DNA of 64,000 nt from Bog-473 sp963701955 (GTDB taxonomy: Bacteria > Actinomycetota > Acidimicrobiia > Acidimicrobiales > RAAP-2), in the NCBI GenBank assembly GCA_963701955.1, contig OY969694.1, positions 1,054,001 to 1,118,000 on the forward strand, read 5' to 3'. The notes under the pieces are model-generated. The model was not told where the DNA came from. It saw only the letters and a program-made list of their open reading frames with translations, and ran no database searches. Every line of letters begins with the position of its first letter. Positions within the stretch are counted from its first letter, which is position 1. Positions 8,372 through 18,037 of this stretch are shown here, piece after piece. The position numbers and the translations under genes were made by a program.

Positions 8372-8399
8372 AGGGTCGTCTACGGCTGTAGACGACCCT
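8372..8399. terminator. Bidirectional hairpin terminator
   Basis: Perfect 12-bp inverted repeat AGGGTCGTCTAC / GTAGACGACCCT separated by the four-base loop GGCT. It lies between the YjbR-like stop (8361) and the stop of the convergent histidine phosphatase, whose last codon touches the stem. There is no U-tract, as is usual in high-GC actinobacteria. It would end both convergent units. Confidence 0.75.
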
Positions 8400-9106
8400 C
8401 AGGCCCGTGGCACTCCGCAGGCGTCGTTGAAGCGGAGCAGGATCCAGCGGTCCTCGTCGGGCACCCACTCCCACTCGGTCATTGAGGCGTGCATGATCCG
8501 TACCCAGCCCCGGCGGTACACCTCAGGGGGCACCCCGAGGAAGGAGATCATGGTCGCCTCAATCACACCGGCGTGCACCGCGGCGACAACCAGCTCGCCG
8601 GGGTGGCCCCGAGCCAGGTCTCGCACGGCATCCGACGACCGAACGATGAAGGACGACCAGCTTTCCCCACCCGGGGAGATGGGCACGGTGGGATCGACGT
8701 CCCAGTCGGGCACCCCGTAGGCCTCGGCGACGTCGTCCCAGACCATGCCGTCGCAGTCACCCGGATGGAGCTCGCAGAGCTCGCACCGCTGCACCACCGG
8801 CCCGAGGCGTGAGGGCCCGGGGCCCACCACCGCTCTGAGCCGCTCCGCCGTTTCGACCGCACGGGGGAGCACCGATGAGTACAAGGCCGTCGCCTCGCGC
8901 AGCTCCCCGCTCTCGTAGAGCCGATCGGCGAGCACCGCCACCTGCCGTCGGCCCAGGTCGGTCAGCCCGGTGCACCCCTTGCGTCCGCCGACGACCCGAT
9001 TGAGGTTGCACTGGGCCTCACCGTGACGGACCAGCACCACGCGCGACGCGCCAGCCGTCGGCGGGAAGATCCGTAACACCCCGGCATGCGTCCGGTCGTC
9101 GGTCAC
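8399..9106 (-). CDS. Histidine phosphatase family protein
   Basis: 235-residue phosphoglycerate mutase-like/histidine phosphatase. The catalytic VVLVRHGEAQCN motif (about 22-33) carries the phospho-accepting histidine. SSVLPRAVETAERL supplies the second arginine, and VVAAVHAGVIEATM the second histidine. The CELCELHPGDCDGMVWDDV segment sits where family members carry the catalytic acid. GTG start overlaps the VWA gene's stop (GTGA), so it is the last gene of the long coupled unit that begins at dtxR. Substrate unknown; members dephosphorylate sugar phosphates, nucleotides or proteins. Confidence 0.8.
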   Translation of the reverse strand: MTDDRTHAGVLRIFPPTAGASRVVLVRHGEAQCNLNRVVGGRKGCTGLTDLGRRQVAVLADRLYESGELREATALYSSVLPRAVETAERLRAVVGPGPSRLGPVVQRCELCELHPGDCDGMVWDDVAEAYGVPDWDVDPTVPISPGGESWSSFIVRSSDAVRDLARGHPGELVVAAVHAGVIEATMISFLGVPPEVYRRGWVRIMHASMTEWEWVPDEDRWILLRFNDACGVPRA

Positions 9107-10583
9107 GCCAGGTTGCCCACGAACTGCTCGAGCTGTCGCAGCGTCCGGCACTCGACCATCTCGTCGCAGTGGACCTCGTACTCGTCCACGATGGAGTCGC
9201 CCGAACCCCAGTAGTCCCGCGGTTCGGGGTTGAGCCAGTACACGTGGCGGGCCCGCTCCTGGAGATCCTCGAGCACCCAGGCCTGTGAGGCGTGGTAGTT
9301 GTTGCGACCGTCGCCGAGCAGCATGACGCTCGAGCGCGACGTGACCTGGTCTCCCCACCGACGGTGGAACTCGCCGAGGGCGTGCCCGTAGTCGGAGTGC
9401 CCGTCGACCCAGATCACGTCGGCCTCCGAGTTGATCCGCACGACCGCCTCGGCCGGGTCGACGACGCCCTCGAAGAACCGGGTGACCTCGTCGATCCCGT
9501 CCACGAAGACGAAGCTACGCACCTTCGAGAACTGCGAGGAGATGGCGTAGACGAGATGCAACGTGAAGCGGGCGAAGCTGGCGACCGAACCCGAGATGTC
9601 GGCGATGACGAAGATCTCGGGCTTGGCCGGCCGGGGATGGCGGAAGCGCGGTTCGACGGGCACCCCTCCGGTGGAGAGCGAACGGCGCACCGTGGCACGA
9701 AAGTCGAGCGGACCGCGACGACCGTGCCGGCGCTTGCGGGTGAGCCGCACGGCGAGCTTGCGGGAGAGCGGGTGCAGGACCCGGTGCAACATCGCCAGCT
9801 CGTCCCGGCTGGCGTGCATCACGTCAATGTCCTCGGGCAGGGGCTTGCGCACCGACCGGGCCAGTGCCTCGGCTCCGCGATCCTCCACCAGGCGCCGGCG
9901 GATCTCGGTTTCGACGGCCCGCCGGAAGTCCTCCAACCGAGCCTTGAACTCGTCGGCGGCCAGGCGCTCCTCCAGATCTGTCAGGCCACCTCCGGCCGCA
10001 CCGGCGTGCGCTCCCGCCATGAGGCGCTCCAGCACCGCATCGAGGTCGAGGTTCCGCAGGGTCCGGTAGAGGTAGTACGTCCCCCCCACCGGCCGGCCGG
10101 GCTCCATTCCGGCGTAGCGGTCCACGGCGTTGCGGGCCACCGCGTTCATGAGGGCCTGGTCGGCCCCGAGCAACGCCGAGAAGAGCATCTCGGCGAGCTC
10201 CTCGGGCGTCATGCCCTCCGCGGCGCCGCCTCCCTGCCACGCTCGCCCCGGTCCGCGCTCACTGCGTTGCGCCGACCGCTCGTCGCCGGCGCGTTCGTGC
10301 GCCTCGTCGTTCTCGTCGGCTCCCCCGCCGTCGACGCCGGCGCCCGTCGTGGCGTCGGTGGGACCCGAGCGAAGCGCGCGAAGAAGATCTCGAACGTGGT
10401 CTCGAAGGCCTTCCAGTGCCACGAGGACTTCACGAGAGTGGCGGCCAGCGCGTACTTGAGCGCCTCGCGGTCCTCGAGGGGGATGTGCCCGACCGCCTCG
10501 GCGGCATCGAGATGTTCTGTCAGCGAAACCGGGAGGCCGGCGCGGCGCAGCTCGGTGACGAAACCGGACAGGAGATCGAGCAT
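9103..10583 (-). CDS. CoxE-like VWA-domain protein (frameshifted)
   Basis: VWA-containing protein of the COG3552/CoxE type, normally the partner of a MoxR ATPase. The N-terminal part (MLDLLSGFVTELRRAGLPVS from 10583, to FETTFEIFFARF) is in one frame. The rest (from about RSGPTDATTGAG through MTPEELAEMLFSALLG, the VWA core EIFVIADISGSVASFARF and the C-terminal HCDEMVEC) is in another. The switch lies near 10375-10395 and needs one extra base, so a base is missing. Both halves are typical of the family and the total corresponds to about 493 residues. The VWA MIDAS (DxSxS, residues IADISGS) is intact. The C-terminal half alone could start at 10422. It overlaps the phosphatase gene. Confidence 0.75.
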
Positions 10584-10596
10584 GTCCCCTCCGAGG

Positions 10597-11562
10597 TCAC
10601 TCCGACGGCGCGGAGAGCAGTTCCTTGGCGGCCCGCTCAATGTCCGCCTGGTACTTCAACAAGACGTGCAGCGTGTCGGTCGCCCGGGCCGCGTCGACGG
10701 TCTCCACGCCGAGCAGGACCAGGGTGCGCGCCCAGTCCAGGGTCTCGGAGACCGACGGGGCCTTGCGCAGTTCCAGCGTGCGCAGCGACCGCACGATGCG
10801 GGCCACCTGATCTGCCAGCTCCTCTGTGATGCCGGGCACCTTGGCCCGCACGATGTCACGCTCGCGCTCGAGGTCCGGGTAGTCGACGTGGAGGTAGAGG
10901 CAACGGCGTTTGAGCGCCTCGGACAGCTCGCGGGTGTTGTTCGAGGTGAGGAACACCATGGGCAGCTGCGTGGCACGCACGGTGCCGAGCTCGGGGATGG
11001 AGACCTGGTACTCGGAGAGGATCTCGAGCAGGAGCGCCTCGGTCTCGAGCTCGACCCGGTCGACCTCGTCGACCAGCAGCACCACGGGTTCGGTGGCGCG
11101 GATCGCCTCGAGCAGCGGACGGGTCAGTAGGAACTCCTCGGAGAAGATGTCCTCCTCGAGCTCCTTCCACGAGGGGCCCTCCGTCTCGCCCTGCCCGTGC
11201 TCCCCCGCCTGGATCCGGAGCAGCTGCTTGCGGTAGTTCCATTCGTAGAGCGCCTTGGACTCATCGAGGCCCTCGTAGCACTGAAGGCGGATGAGGCGGG
11301 CCCCGGTCAACTCGGCGACCGACTTTGCCAGCTGGGTCTTTCCCGTGCCCGCCGGGCCCTCGACGAGCACCGGCTTCGACAGGCGATCGGCCAGGTACAC
11401 CACGCCACTGATGGCGTCGTCGGCCAGGTAGCCGACCTCGGAGAGACCGGCCCGGACGGAGTCGAGGGACTCAAAGCGCGGCGGGCCGTTCTCGGGCACC
11501 CCGAGCCGGGCCGCCAGACCGTCTCCGGCACCGAGACGCCCACTGCCCGAAGGGGCGCTCAC
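10597..11562 (-). CDS. MoxR-family AAA+ ATPase
   Basis: 321-residue AAA+ ATPase. Walker A GPAGTGKT and Walker B VVLLVDEVDR are both present, with sensor 1 FLTSNNTRELS and an arginine finger region LKRRCLYLHVDYPD. This is the form found beside CoxE-like VWA genes, where the ATPase acts as a chaperone that inserts metal cofactors or activates a partner enzyme. The GTG at 11562 overlaps the proA stop (GTGA). The VWA protein follows 13 bases downstream. The client is not apparent, since no CO dehydrogenase or similar metalloenzyme lies nearby. Confidence 0.85.
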   Translation of the reverse strand: MSAPSGSGRLGAGDGLAARLGVPENGPPRFESLDSVRAGLSEVGYLADDAISGVVYLADRLSKPVLVEGPAGTGKTQLAKSVAELTGARLIRLQCYEGLDESKALYEWNYRKQLLRIQAGEHGQGETEGPSWKELEEDIFSEEFLLTRPLLEAIRATEPVVLLVDEVDRVELETEALLLEILSEYQVSIPELGTVRATQLPMVFLTSNNTRELSEALKRRCLYLHVDYPDLERERDIVRAKVPGITEELADQVARIVRSLRTLELRKAPSVSETLDWARTLVLLGVETVDAARATDTLHVLLKYQADIERAAKELLSAPSE

Positions 11563-12812
11563 GGCCGCACCTGACCGTCGCCCCGCACCACCCACTTGAG
11601 CGTGGTGAGCTCTTTGACCCCCATGGGCCCGCGCGCGTGCAACTTCTGCGTCGAGATGCCCACCTCGGCCCCGAGCCCGAGCTCCTCGCCGTCGACGAAG
11701 CGTGTCGATGCGTTCACGAGCACGGCCGCACCGTCGACTTCGGACACGAAGCGCTCCGCCGTGGCCACGTCGGACGTGACGATGGCCTCGGAATGCCCCG
11801 AGCTGTAGCGCGCGATGTGCTCAATGGCATCGGAGACATCGTCGACCATACCGATGGCCACGACCGGCCCGAGGAACTCGGTGGCGAAATCCTCCTCGGT
11901 TGCAGGCAGCGCCGCGGGGAGGTGCGTCCGCACACGCTCGTCGGCCCGGATCTCCACCCCGGCCGACTCGAGCGACTCGCCCAGGCGCGGCAGCAGATCG
12001 GCCGCCACCGCCTGGTGCACCAGGATCGTCTCCACCGCGTTACACACCCCGAAGCGGTGGGTCTTGGCGTTCACCACGAGCTCGTGGGCCATGGAAAGGT
12101 CAGCCGCGCCGTCGACATAGATGTGGCAGTTGCCGTCCCCGTCGAGCACGTAGGGAACGGTGGCGTGCTCGATCATGGAGGAGATGAGCGAGTGGCCACC
12201 GCGCGGGATCAGGCAGTCGATCGATCCCCGCAACCTCATGAAGGCGACCGCTGTCTCGTGCGAGGTGTCCTCCACCAGCGCCACTGCGTCCTCGGGCAGG
12301 CCCGACTTGGCCACGGCCCGGCGCAGCAGGGCCACGACGGCACGGTTCGACTCGAGCGCCGAGGACGAGCCGCGCAGGAACGCCGCGTTCCCCGCCTTGA
12401 GGCACAGCCCGGCAGCGTCGCTCGTCACGTTGGGCCGGTTCTCGTAGATCACGCCCACGACGCCCAGCGGTACCCGGATCCGTGTGACCCGCAGCCCGTT
12501 GGGACGGACCCACCCCTCGGTCACCTCGCCCACCGGATCGGGCAGGGCGGCCACGGTCCGCAGCCCCGCCGCCATGCTCCGCACGCGCGTCTCGGTCAGG
12601 CGCAGGCGGTCACGAGCGGCCTCGACCATGCCCGCGGCCTCGGCCCGGGCCAGATCGGCGCCGTTGGCCTCGACGAGCGCGGGCCACTCCTGATCGAGCA
12701 GGTCGGCGGCCAGGCGCAGTGCATCGTCGCGAACCGTTCCCGGAGCCCTCGCCACGAGCCGGGCCGCGGCCCGGACACGGCCCGCGAGCTGGTCCAATGC
12801 GGGTACGGTCAC
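11559..12812 (-). CDS. proA: Glutamate-5-semialdehyde dehydrogenase
   Basis: Second step of proline biosynthesis, reducing gamma-glutamyl phosphate with NADPH. 417 residues, full length. Typical ProA blocks: VPLGVVGVIYENRPNVT (about 105-121), LCLKAGNAAFLRGSSSAL, LIPRGGHSLISSMIEHATVP, the active-site segment KTHRFGVCNAVETILVH with catalytic cysteine, and the C-terminal GLGAEVGISTQKLHARGPMGVKELTTLKWVV. The start GTG at 12812 is 17 bases after the proB stop. The stop overlaps moxR by four bases, so proline synthesis and the MoxR-VWA pair are co-translated. Confidence 0.94.
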   Translation of the reverse strand: MTVPALDQLAGRVRAAARLVARAPGTVRDDALRLAADLLDQEWPALVEANGADLARAEAAGMVEAARDRLRLTETRVRSMAAGLRTVAALPDPVGEVTEGWVRPNGLRVTRIRVPLGVVGVIYENRPNVTSDAAGLCLKAGNAAFLRGSSSALESNRAVVALLRRAVAKSGLPEDAVALVEDTSHETAVAFMRLRGSIDCLIPRGGHSLISSMIEHATVPYVLDGDGNCHIYVDGAADLSMAHELVVNAKTHRFGVCNAVETILVHQAVAADLLPRLGESLESAGVEIRADERVRTHLPAALPATEEDFATEFLGPVVAIGMVDDVSDAIEHIARYSSGHSEAIVTSDVATAERFVSEVDGAAVLVNASTRFVDGEELGLGAEVGISTQKLHARGPMGVKELTTLKWVVRGDGQVRP

Positions 12813-12829
12813 CGGTTCAGCGTACCGGG

Positions 12830-13877
12830 TCAGCGCACGAGGACCAGGTCGTCGCGGTGGACGACGACCTGGCTGCGGCGACCCATCCAGTCGCCCGCCC
12901 TCTCCGCGTGAACCCGGACCAGGCCCTTGGCGAAGACGGCGCCGTCGGGGCCGGTGATCTCGACGGCGTCGCCCGGGCGGAAGGAGCCCTTGCGCGGACG
13001 TCACCCCCGCTGCCAGGAGGGACCGCCCGCGCCCGGTCAACGCCTCGCGGGCGCCGGCGTCGACGGCGAGCTGTCCCGCCGAGGCCACGGCGAAGGCGAT
13101 CCAGAGCTTGCGGGCCGACAGCTTGGACTCCCGGGCCCGGAAGGCCGTGCCCACCCCGGCCTCTCCCGCCAACGCGGCGGCGATCACGTCCGCTCGGCCG
13201 GCGTCGGCGATCACGGTCCGCACGCCCGACCAGGTGGCGATCTTGGCGGCGGCCAGCTTCGAGGCCATGCCACCACTGCCCACGTCGGTGCCCGGACCAC
13301 CGGCGAGGCGCTCGAGCTCGTGGTCGATCTCCACCACCTCCTCAATGAGCGACGCCTCGCTGTCGTGACGCGGGTCGCCAGTCAGCAGTCCGGGAGCGTC
13401 GGTGAGCAGCACGAGGAGCTCGGCTCCCACGAGGTGTGCCACCAGCGCGGCCAGGCGATCGTTGTCGCCGAAGCGGATCTCCTCGTCGGCCACGGCATCG
13501 TTCTCGTTGACCACGGGCACGACCTCGAGGTCGATCAGACGGCGCAGCGTGCCCCGGGCGTGGAGGTACTGGGTGCGGTGGATGAAATCGAGCGGGGCCA
13601 GCAGCACCTGCCCGGCCAGGAGGCCGTGGGGTTCGAGGCCGTCCTGCCACAGACGCATCAGGCGGTGCTGGCCCACCGCGGAGACGGCCTGGAGCAGGGC
13701 GGGGTCCGAGGGCCGCGGTTCACCGCGGCCCAGCGCGTTCCATCCCGCCGCGATGGCGCCCGAGGTGACCACCACCACCGTGTGCCCCGCTGTGCGGGCC
13801 CCGGCGATCTCGCGCCCCAGCCGCTCGATGGTTGGCGCGGTCACCGACGACGATCCGACCTTCACCACGGCGATCAC
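12830..13877 (-). CDS. proB: Glutamate 5-kinase (frameshifted in PUA domain)
   Basis: Phosphorylates glutamate as the first proline step. The amino-acid kinase domain is complete: VVKVGSSSVTAP, VTSGAIAAGWNALG, VVPVVNENDAVADEEIRFGDND, GTDVGSGGMASKLAAAKIA. It reads in one frame to LLAAGVTSAQG. The PUA domain then continues in the next frame as SFRPGDAVEITGPDGAVF and onward to VHRDDLVLVR and a stop at 12830. The junction is at 12987-12993, where removing one base (for example one A of CAAGGG) restores a 348-residue ProB. If the first frame is followed instead it reads straight on into proA, an artefact. GTG start overlaps the obgE stop. Confidence 0.85.
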
Positions 13878-15123
13878 ACGTCCTCCCCCCAAATGAACGT
13901 CATGGTGCCCACGGTGACCTCGTCGCCCTCCCGCACGCCGGCGCGGGCCAGCGCCCGGTCGACTCCGAGACGGCGCAACCTCCGGACGACCTCGGCTTGT
14001 GCGCCGGTGTCGGTGAGGTCGGAGAACGCCACGGCGCGCTCGGCGGCTCGGCCGATCACGCTCCAGGCCCGCGGTCCGGCCGCCACTACGTCCACTCCCT
14101 CGGGCGCCGGACGGTGCACCACGACCTCGGACGACGCCGCGGCCGCATCGGCCCGGCGGGCCTGCTCCACCATGCCGGCCAGGCGGCCCACGCTCGGCGC
14201 CACACCGGCACCGGTTGCCGCTGAGAGGACCAGGTCGCACACCGATTCGCTGTCGACACCGATATCCGCCTTGCTGCCGACCACCAGTCGGGGCCGCTCG
14301 AGGAGCTCGGGGCGGTACGACCCCAGCTCGGCGAGCAGGATGCGCAGCTGTGCCGAGGGCAGGTCGCCGCCTGCCGCCGGCGCCCCCAGGTCGAGCAGGA
14401 CGACGAGGACGCGGGCCCGCTCGATGTGACGGAGGAACTGATGCCCGAGCCCCTTGCCTGCGGCCGCACCCTCGACGAGCCCGGGGATGTCGGCCATGAC
14501 GAAGTCGTAGCCGTCGCCCCGCACCACGCCCAGATGCGGTACCAGGGTGGTGAAGGGGTAGTCCGCGATCTTCGGCTTGGCCGCCGACACGCTCGAGATG
14601 AGCGTCGACTTCCCTGCGTTGGGAAAGCCAACGAGCGCGACGTCGGCCATGAGCTTGAGCTCCATGTCGAGCCACCGCTCCTGTCCCCGCTCGCCCTGCT
14701 CGGCGAAGGCGGGCGCCCGGCGTTTGTTGGAGAGGAATCGTGCGTTGCCTCGCCCGCCCTGCCCTCCCTCGGCGGCGAGGAAGCGTGTCCCGGGTTGGTC
14801 GAGATCGCAGACGACGACGCCTTGGCGGTCGCGCAGCACGGTGCCCACGGGGACGGGAACCTCAATGTCACGCCCGCGGGCGCCGTGGCGCTTGGACCCC
14901 GAACCGTGCACCCCGTCGGTGGCCCGACGAAACGGATGATCACGGAATCCGAGCAGCGAGGACTCGTTGAAGGACGCCACCAGCCAGACGTCACCGCCGT
15001 GTCCCCCGTCCCCACCGTCGGGCCCGCCCCGATCGACATGAGCCTCGCGGCGCCACGACACCGCCCCGGCACCACCGTCGCCGGCGCCGCGTGCAGCTGG
15101 GCCTGGTCGACGAACCCCGGCAT
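13874..15123 (-). CDS. obgE: Obg/CgtA GTPase (frameshifted near N-terminus)
   Basis: Ribosome-associated GTPase involved in 50S assembly and stringent control. The start (PGFVDQAQLHA, ATG at 15123) is in one frame. From the next residue (A-G-D-G-G-A-G-A-V-S-W-R-R-E, then GGPDGGDGGHGG) everything is in another. One missing base at about 15085-15092 explains it, giving 416 residues. Afterwards the Obg fold, G domain (GFPNAGKS Walker A, DIPGLVEGA switch II, VGSKAD) and C-terminal OCT domain (ending VGTMTFIWGEDV) are intact. Because Obg is essential in bacteria studied, an indel error is more likely than a pseudogene. It follows the amidohydrolase by 11 bases and overlaps proB. Confidence 0.87.
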
Positions 15124-15134
15124 GGCGGAAGAGC

Positions 15135-16461
15135 CTACGAGGCGAGCAGTCGGCGGGCGCGCCGCGCCACCTCGCCGCGCGCCCGTACATCGTCCACCGT
15201 GGCGCACCGGCCGGAGGTCACCACCTGGACCCCTCCGACCCACACATCGGTCACCAGGTAGCCCGCCCCGGCCCACACGAGGTGACCAAGGAGCTCGACG
15301 TCGGTGACGGCGGGGGTGAAGCGTGGGTCATCGGTGCGCAGCCGGATGAGGTCGGCGGGCCGTCCGGGCTCGAGCGCGCCCACGTCGAGCCCGAGCGCCT
15401 CCGCTCCTCCCCTGGTGGCCAGGCGCAGCGCGGCCGGTGAGCTCACCACTTCGGGGTCTCCCGCCTGGGCCCGTGCAAAGAGCGCGGCCAGGCGCATCTC
15501 GTCCCACAGGTGGAGGTCGTCGTTGGACGCCGGACCGTCGGTCCCCAGGCCGACCCGCACGCCGCGCGCCATCGAGCGCGCCAAGGGGCGCCACCCCCGC
15601 TCCCAACTTCCCGTTGGAGCCCGGGCAGTGCGCCACCGCCACGTCGTGGTCCGCCAGAATCCCCAGGTCGACCTCGTCGAGCCACACGGCGTGCGCGGCC
15701 AATACCCGACCCTCGAGCGCCCCCACGGAGGCCAGCAGGGCCGGCGCGCTCATGCCGTGGCGGCGGCGCACCAGGTCGCACTCGGCCACCGTTTCGGAGA
15801 GATGGATCTGCACCAGGGCGTTCCGGCTCCTCGCCTCCGCGGCGACGGCCGCCAAACCCTCCGGTGGCACGGTGTAGGCGGCGTGCGGACCGAACCCCAC
15901 TTCGAGCAGGCCGTTCGGCGCCTCGCCGGCCGCGGGCGCCGCGGCGTCGAAGAGCGCGCAGGCCTCGTCGAGCAGGTCCTCCCAGGTGTTGCCCGGGCCC
16001 GACCCCGGCACCTCGAAGATGCCCGGCGTGTAGACGGCGCGAATCCCCGCGTCGGTCAGCGCCTGCATGACCGGGGCGGGGTGCCGGTATTGCTCGCATG
16101 TGGTGGTGATCCCGTTGCCCAGAAGCTCGACCGCGCCGAGCGTCATGCCCCAGTACACGTCCTCGTCGGTCAGCCTGGCCTCACGCGGCCACACCGACTC
16201 GGTGAGCCAACGGTCCAGCGGAAGCCCATCGCCGGCACTGCGCACCAGCGTCATGGGTGAGTGCCCGTGGCAGTTGACCAGACCGGGCATCACGATGCCC
16301 CCGAGATCGCGCACCTCGGTTCCGGTGGCGGCGTGAACCCGGCGGGGGTCGCCCACCCACGAGATGACGCCGTCGTCGCCGATCTCCACCGCACCGGGGG
16401 CGAACACCCGTCCGGCCTCGTCGACGGTGAAGACAGCGTCGGCCAGCAGGCGCAGCGTCAC
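15135..16461 (-). CDS. Amidohydrolase, chlorohydrolase/SAH-deaminase type (frameshifted)
   Basis: Metal-dependent amidohydrolase of the TrzN/MtaD/SsnA group, which deaminates nucleosides such as S-adenosylhomocysteine or guanine-like rings. Visible in the first frame: the metal pair in MPGLVNCHGHSPM (about 59-71), HLSET and AAHAVWLDEVD, and the HCPGSNGKLGAGVAPL loop. The last third (ARSMARGVRVGLGTDGPASNDD, with the metal aspartate, to RRARRLLAS) is in the next frame. One extra C in a CCCC run at 15583-15588 accounts for the break; the repaired protein is 441 residues. GTG start lies seven bases after dtxR. Substrate not assignable. Confidence 0.8.
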
Positions 16462-16468
16462 GGACAGG

Positions 16469-17164
16469 TCAGGGCGTGCCGACGAAGAGACGGTCGGAGA
16501 GATCGAGCGGAACGTGGATGTCCGGCGTTCCGCCCTCCTCGACCGTCACCACCACGTTGCCCTCGGCGTCCCGCCCACCCACGCGGGCCACCGCACCGGG
16601 GATGAACCCGCTCCGGTCGAGGAGGGCCAGCGAGTTCAGGTGCATCTCGACCTCCTCGCTGATACGCATGAGCCGGACGCGCTCGCCCTCGGGGACCTCT
16701 GTCAGCGACCGTGTGGCGGGGCTCTGCGTCGAGTGGTGCGACCCCGGGATCGGATTGCCGTGAGGGCAGGTGGCCGGATCGCCGAGCAGTTCGACGAGCC
16801 GGGCCTCCACGTCGTCCGAGATGACGTGCTCCCAACGTCCCGCCTCACGGTGCACCTTGTGCCATTCGAGCCCGATCACGTCGACCAGGAGACGCTCGGC
16901 CAGGCGGTGCTTGCGGACGACGCGCTCGGCCAGGGCGCGCCCACTGTCGGTCAGCGAGAGCAGGCGGCCCTTCCGGGTCACGTAGCCCTCGTCGATGAGT
17001 CGTTCGAGCATTTCGGAGACCGAGGGCGCGGACCGTCCCAGACGCTCGGCGATCCTGGCCTGGATCACCGGCACGCCCTCTTCGCCGAGGGCCAGCATCG
17101 TCTCGAGATACTCCTCGACGGGGGGGTGGTACTCCTGGGGAGTCCGGGCGGTCGCGGCGGGCAC
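16469..17164 (-). CDS. DtxR/IdeR-family metal-dependent regulator
   Basis: 231-residue regulator with the three-domain IdeR layout. A winged helix (about 8-70; EEYLETMLALGEEGVPV, ARIAERLGRSAPSVSEMLERL) is followed by a dimerisation and metal-binding domain (about 71-150; HRLAERLLVDVIGLEWHKVHREAGRWEHVIS, CPHGNPIPG) and a C-terminal SH3-like/FeoA domain. The Cys-Pro-His-Gly-Asn-Pro motif and surrounding histidines match the Fe2+/Mn2+ sites of IdeR. It would repress iron or manganese genes when loaded with metal. It is the first gene of the long minus-strand unit, starting at a GTG six bases after a TACCAT box. It may therefore influence obgE-proBA expression; that is inference. Confidence 0.88.
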   Translation of the reverse strand: MPAATARTPQEYHPPVEEYLETMLALGEEGVPVIQARIAERLGRSAPSVSEMLERLIDEGYVTRKGRLLSLTDSGRALAERVVRKHRLAERLLVDVIGLEWHKVHREAGRWEHVISDDVEARLVELLGDPATCPHGNPIPGSHHSTQSPATRSLTEVPEGERVRLMRISEEVEMHLNSLALLDRSGFIPGAVARVGGRDAEGNVVVTVEEGGTPDIHVPLDLSDRLFVGTP

Positions 17165-17170
17165 GTGGCC

Positions 17171-17210
17171 ATGGTAGGCGCCCGCCTGGCGGAAACGGGA
17201 CGCCTACCAT
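17171..17210. promoter_or_regulatory. Symmetric divergent promoters dtxR / pnp
   Basis: Perfect 10-bp inverted repeat ATGGTAGGCG (17171-17180) and CGCCTACCAT (17201-17210) with a 20-bp spacer, filling the 54-bp gap between divergent genes. On each strand the outer end supplies a TACCAT -10 box. It lies six bases before the dtxR GTG and eight before the purine phosphorylase ATG, so both transcripts would be leaderless. The two -35 regions would overlap in the middle. The repeat could also be an operator, but it does not resemble the published IdeR box. Confidence 0.55.
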
Positions 17211-17218
17211 CGAGCGTC

Positions 17219-18037
17219 ATGGACGACGCAGCCGAACGGGCGGCGCACAGCGCCCGCGAGTTGGCACGCCGCTTCGGCGTCGAGCGCCACGACGTCCTCG
17301 TCGTGTTGGGGAGCGGTCTTTCGGGAACCGCCGATCTCCTCGCCGGGGGTGCCGACCCCATCCCGCTCGACACCCTCCCCTTCTTCCCGCCCTATACGGC
17401 GGGCGGGCACCGGGCGCGCGGCTGGTCGGTCGGCATCGGCGGGCATCGGGTCCTCGTGGTCGGAGGCCGCTGCCACCTCTACGAAGGACGCACGCCGGAC
17501 CAGGTGGTCCATGCGGTGCGCACCGGCATCGCGGCCGGGTGCTCGACGGTCGTGCTGACCGCGGCGGTCGGCGGCATCCGTGACGACCTGTCCCCGGGGG
17601 ACCTCATGGTGGTCGAGGACCACCTCAATCTGACCGGTCGCAGCCCGTTGCTCGGGCCGAAGTTCGTGGACATGGTGGGTGCCTATACGCCGCACCTGCG
17701 TTCCGTGGCGCTGAGTGCCCGGGTGTCGTCGCACCCCGCGATTCCGCTGGCACCTCACCCGGGTGTGTACGCCCAGCTGCCCGGACCGCAATTCGAGACG
17801 CCGGCCGAGATCCGCATGCTGCGCGGCCTCGGCGCGGACGTCGTCGGGATGTCGATGGCCCTCGAGTCCATCGCCGCCCGGGCCGCCGGCGCCGACCTGC
17901 TCGGACTGGCCCTGGTGACCAATCCCGCAGCGTCGGATTCGTCCCCCGTCGCCCTCGCCGAGGTCGTCGAGACCGGCCGCGCCGCCGCGCCGGCCGTGGC
18001 CGAGGTGGTCCGTCACGTCGTAGGCTCGCTCCCGTGA
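17219..18037 (+). CDS. Purine-nucleoside phosphorylase
   Basis: Trimeric-type (mammalian/Mycobacterium-like) purine nucleoside phosphorylase, 272 residues. It cleaves inosine and guanosine with phosphate in purine salvage. Motifs: VVLGSGLSG (about 29-37, phosphate-binding serine), GGHRARGW with the phosphate-contacting region, GGRCHLYEG (His/Tyr region), VLTAAVGGIRDDLSPGDLMVVEDHLNLTGRSPL, and the base-binding GPQFETPAEIRMLRGLGADVVGMSM. ATG start eight bases after a TACCAT box shared in mirror image with dtxR. Its stop overlaps the VOC gene's GTG. Confidence 0.9.
   Translation: MDDAAERAAHSARELARRFGVERHDVLVVLGSGLSGTADLLAGGADPIPLDTLPFFPPYTAGGHRARGWSVGIGGHRVLVVGGRCHLYEGRTPDQVVHAVRTGIAAGCSTVVLTAAVGGIRDDLSPGDLMVVEDHLNLTGRSPLLGPKFVDMVGAYTPHLRSVALSARVSSHPAIPLAPHPGVYAQLPGPQFETPAEIRMLRGLGADVVGMSMALESIAARAAGADLLGLALVTNPAASDSSPVALAEVVETGRAAAPAVAEVVRHVVGSLP

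Noticed and set aside
10370..10400. Programmed -1 frameshift in the VWA gene
   Set aside because: No slippery heptamer or downstream structure is evident, and neighbouring genes show similar isolated indels.
11559..14675. Single 1038-residue frame that looks like a ProB-ProA fusion
   Set aside because: The first 200 residues are shadow of obgE, and the proB-proA join exists only because of the one-base break in proB. The true PUA domain and a stop lie in the other frame before proA.
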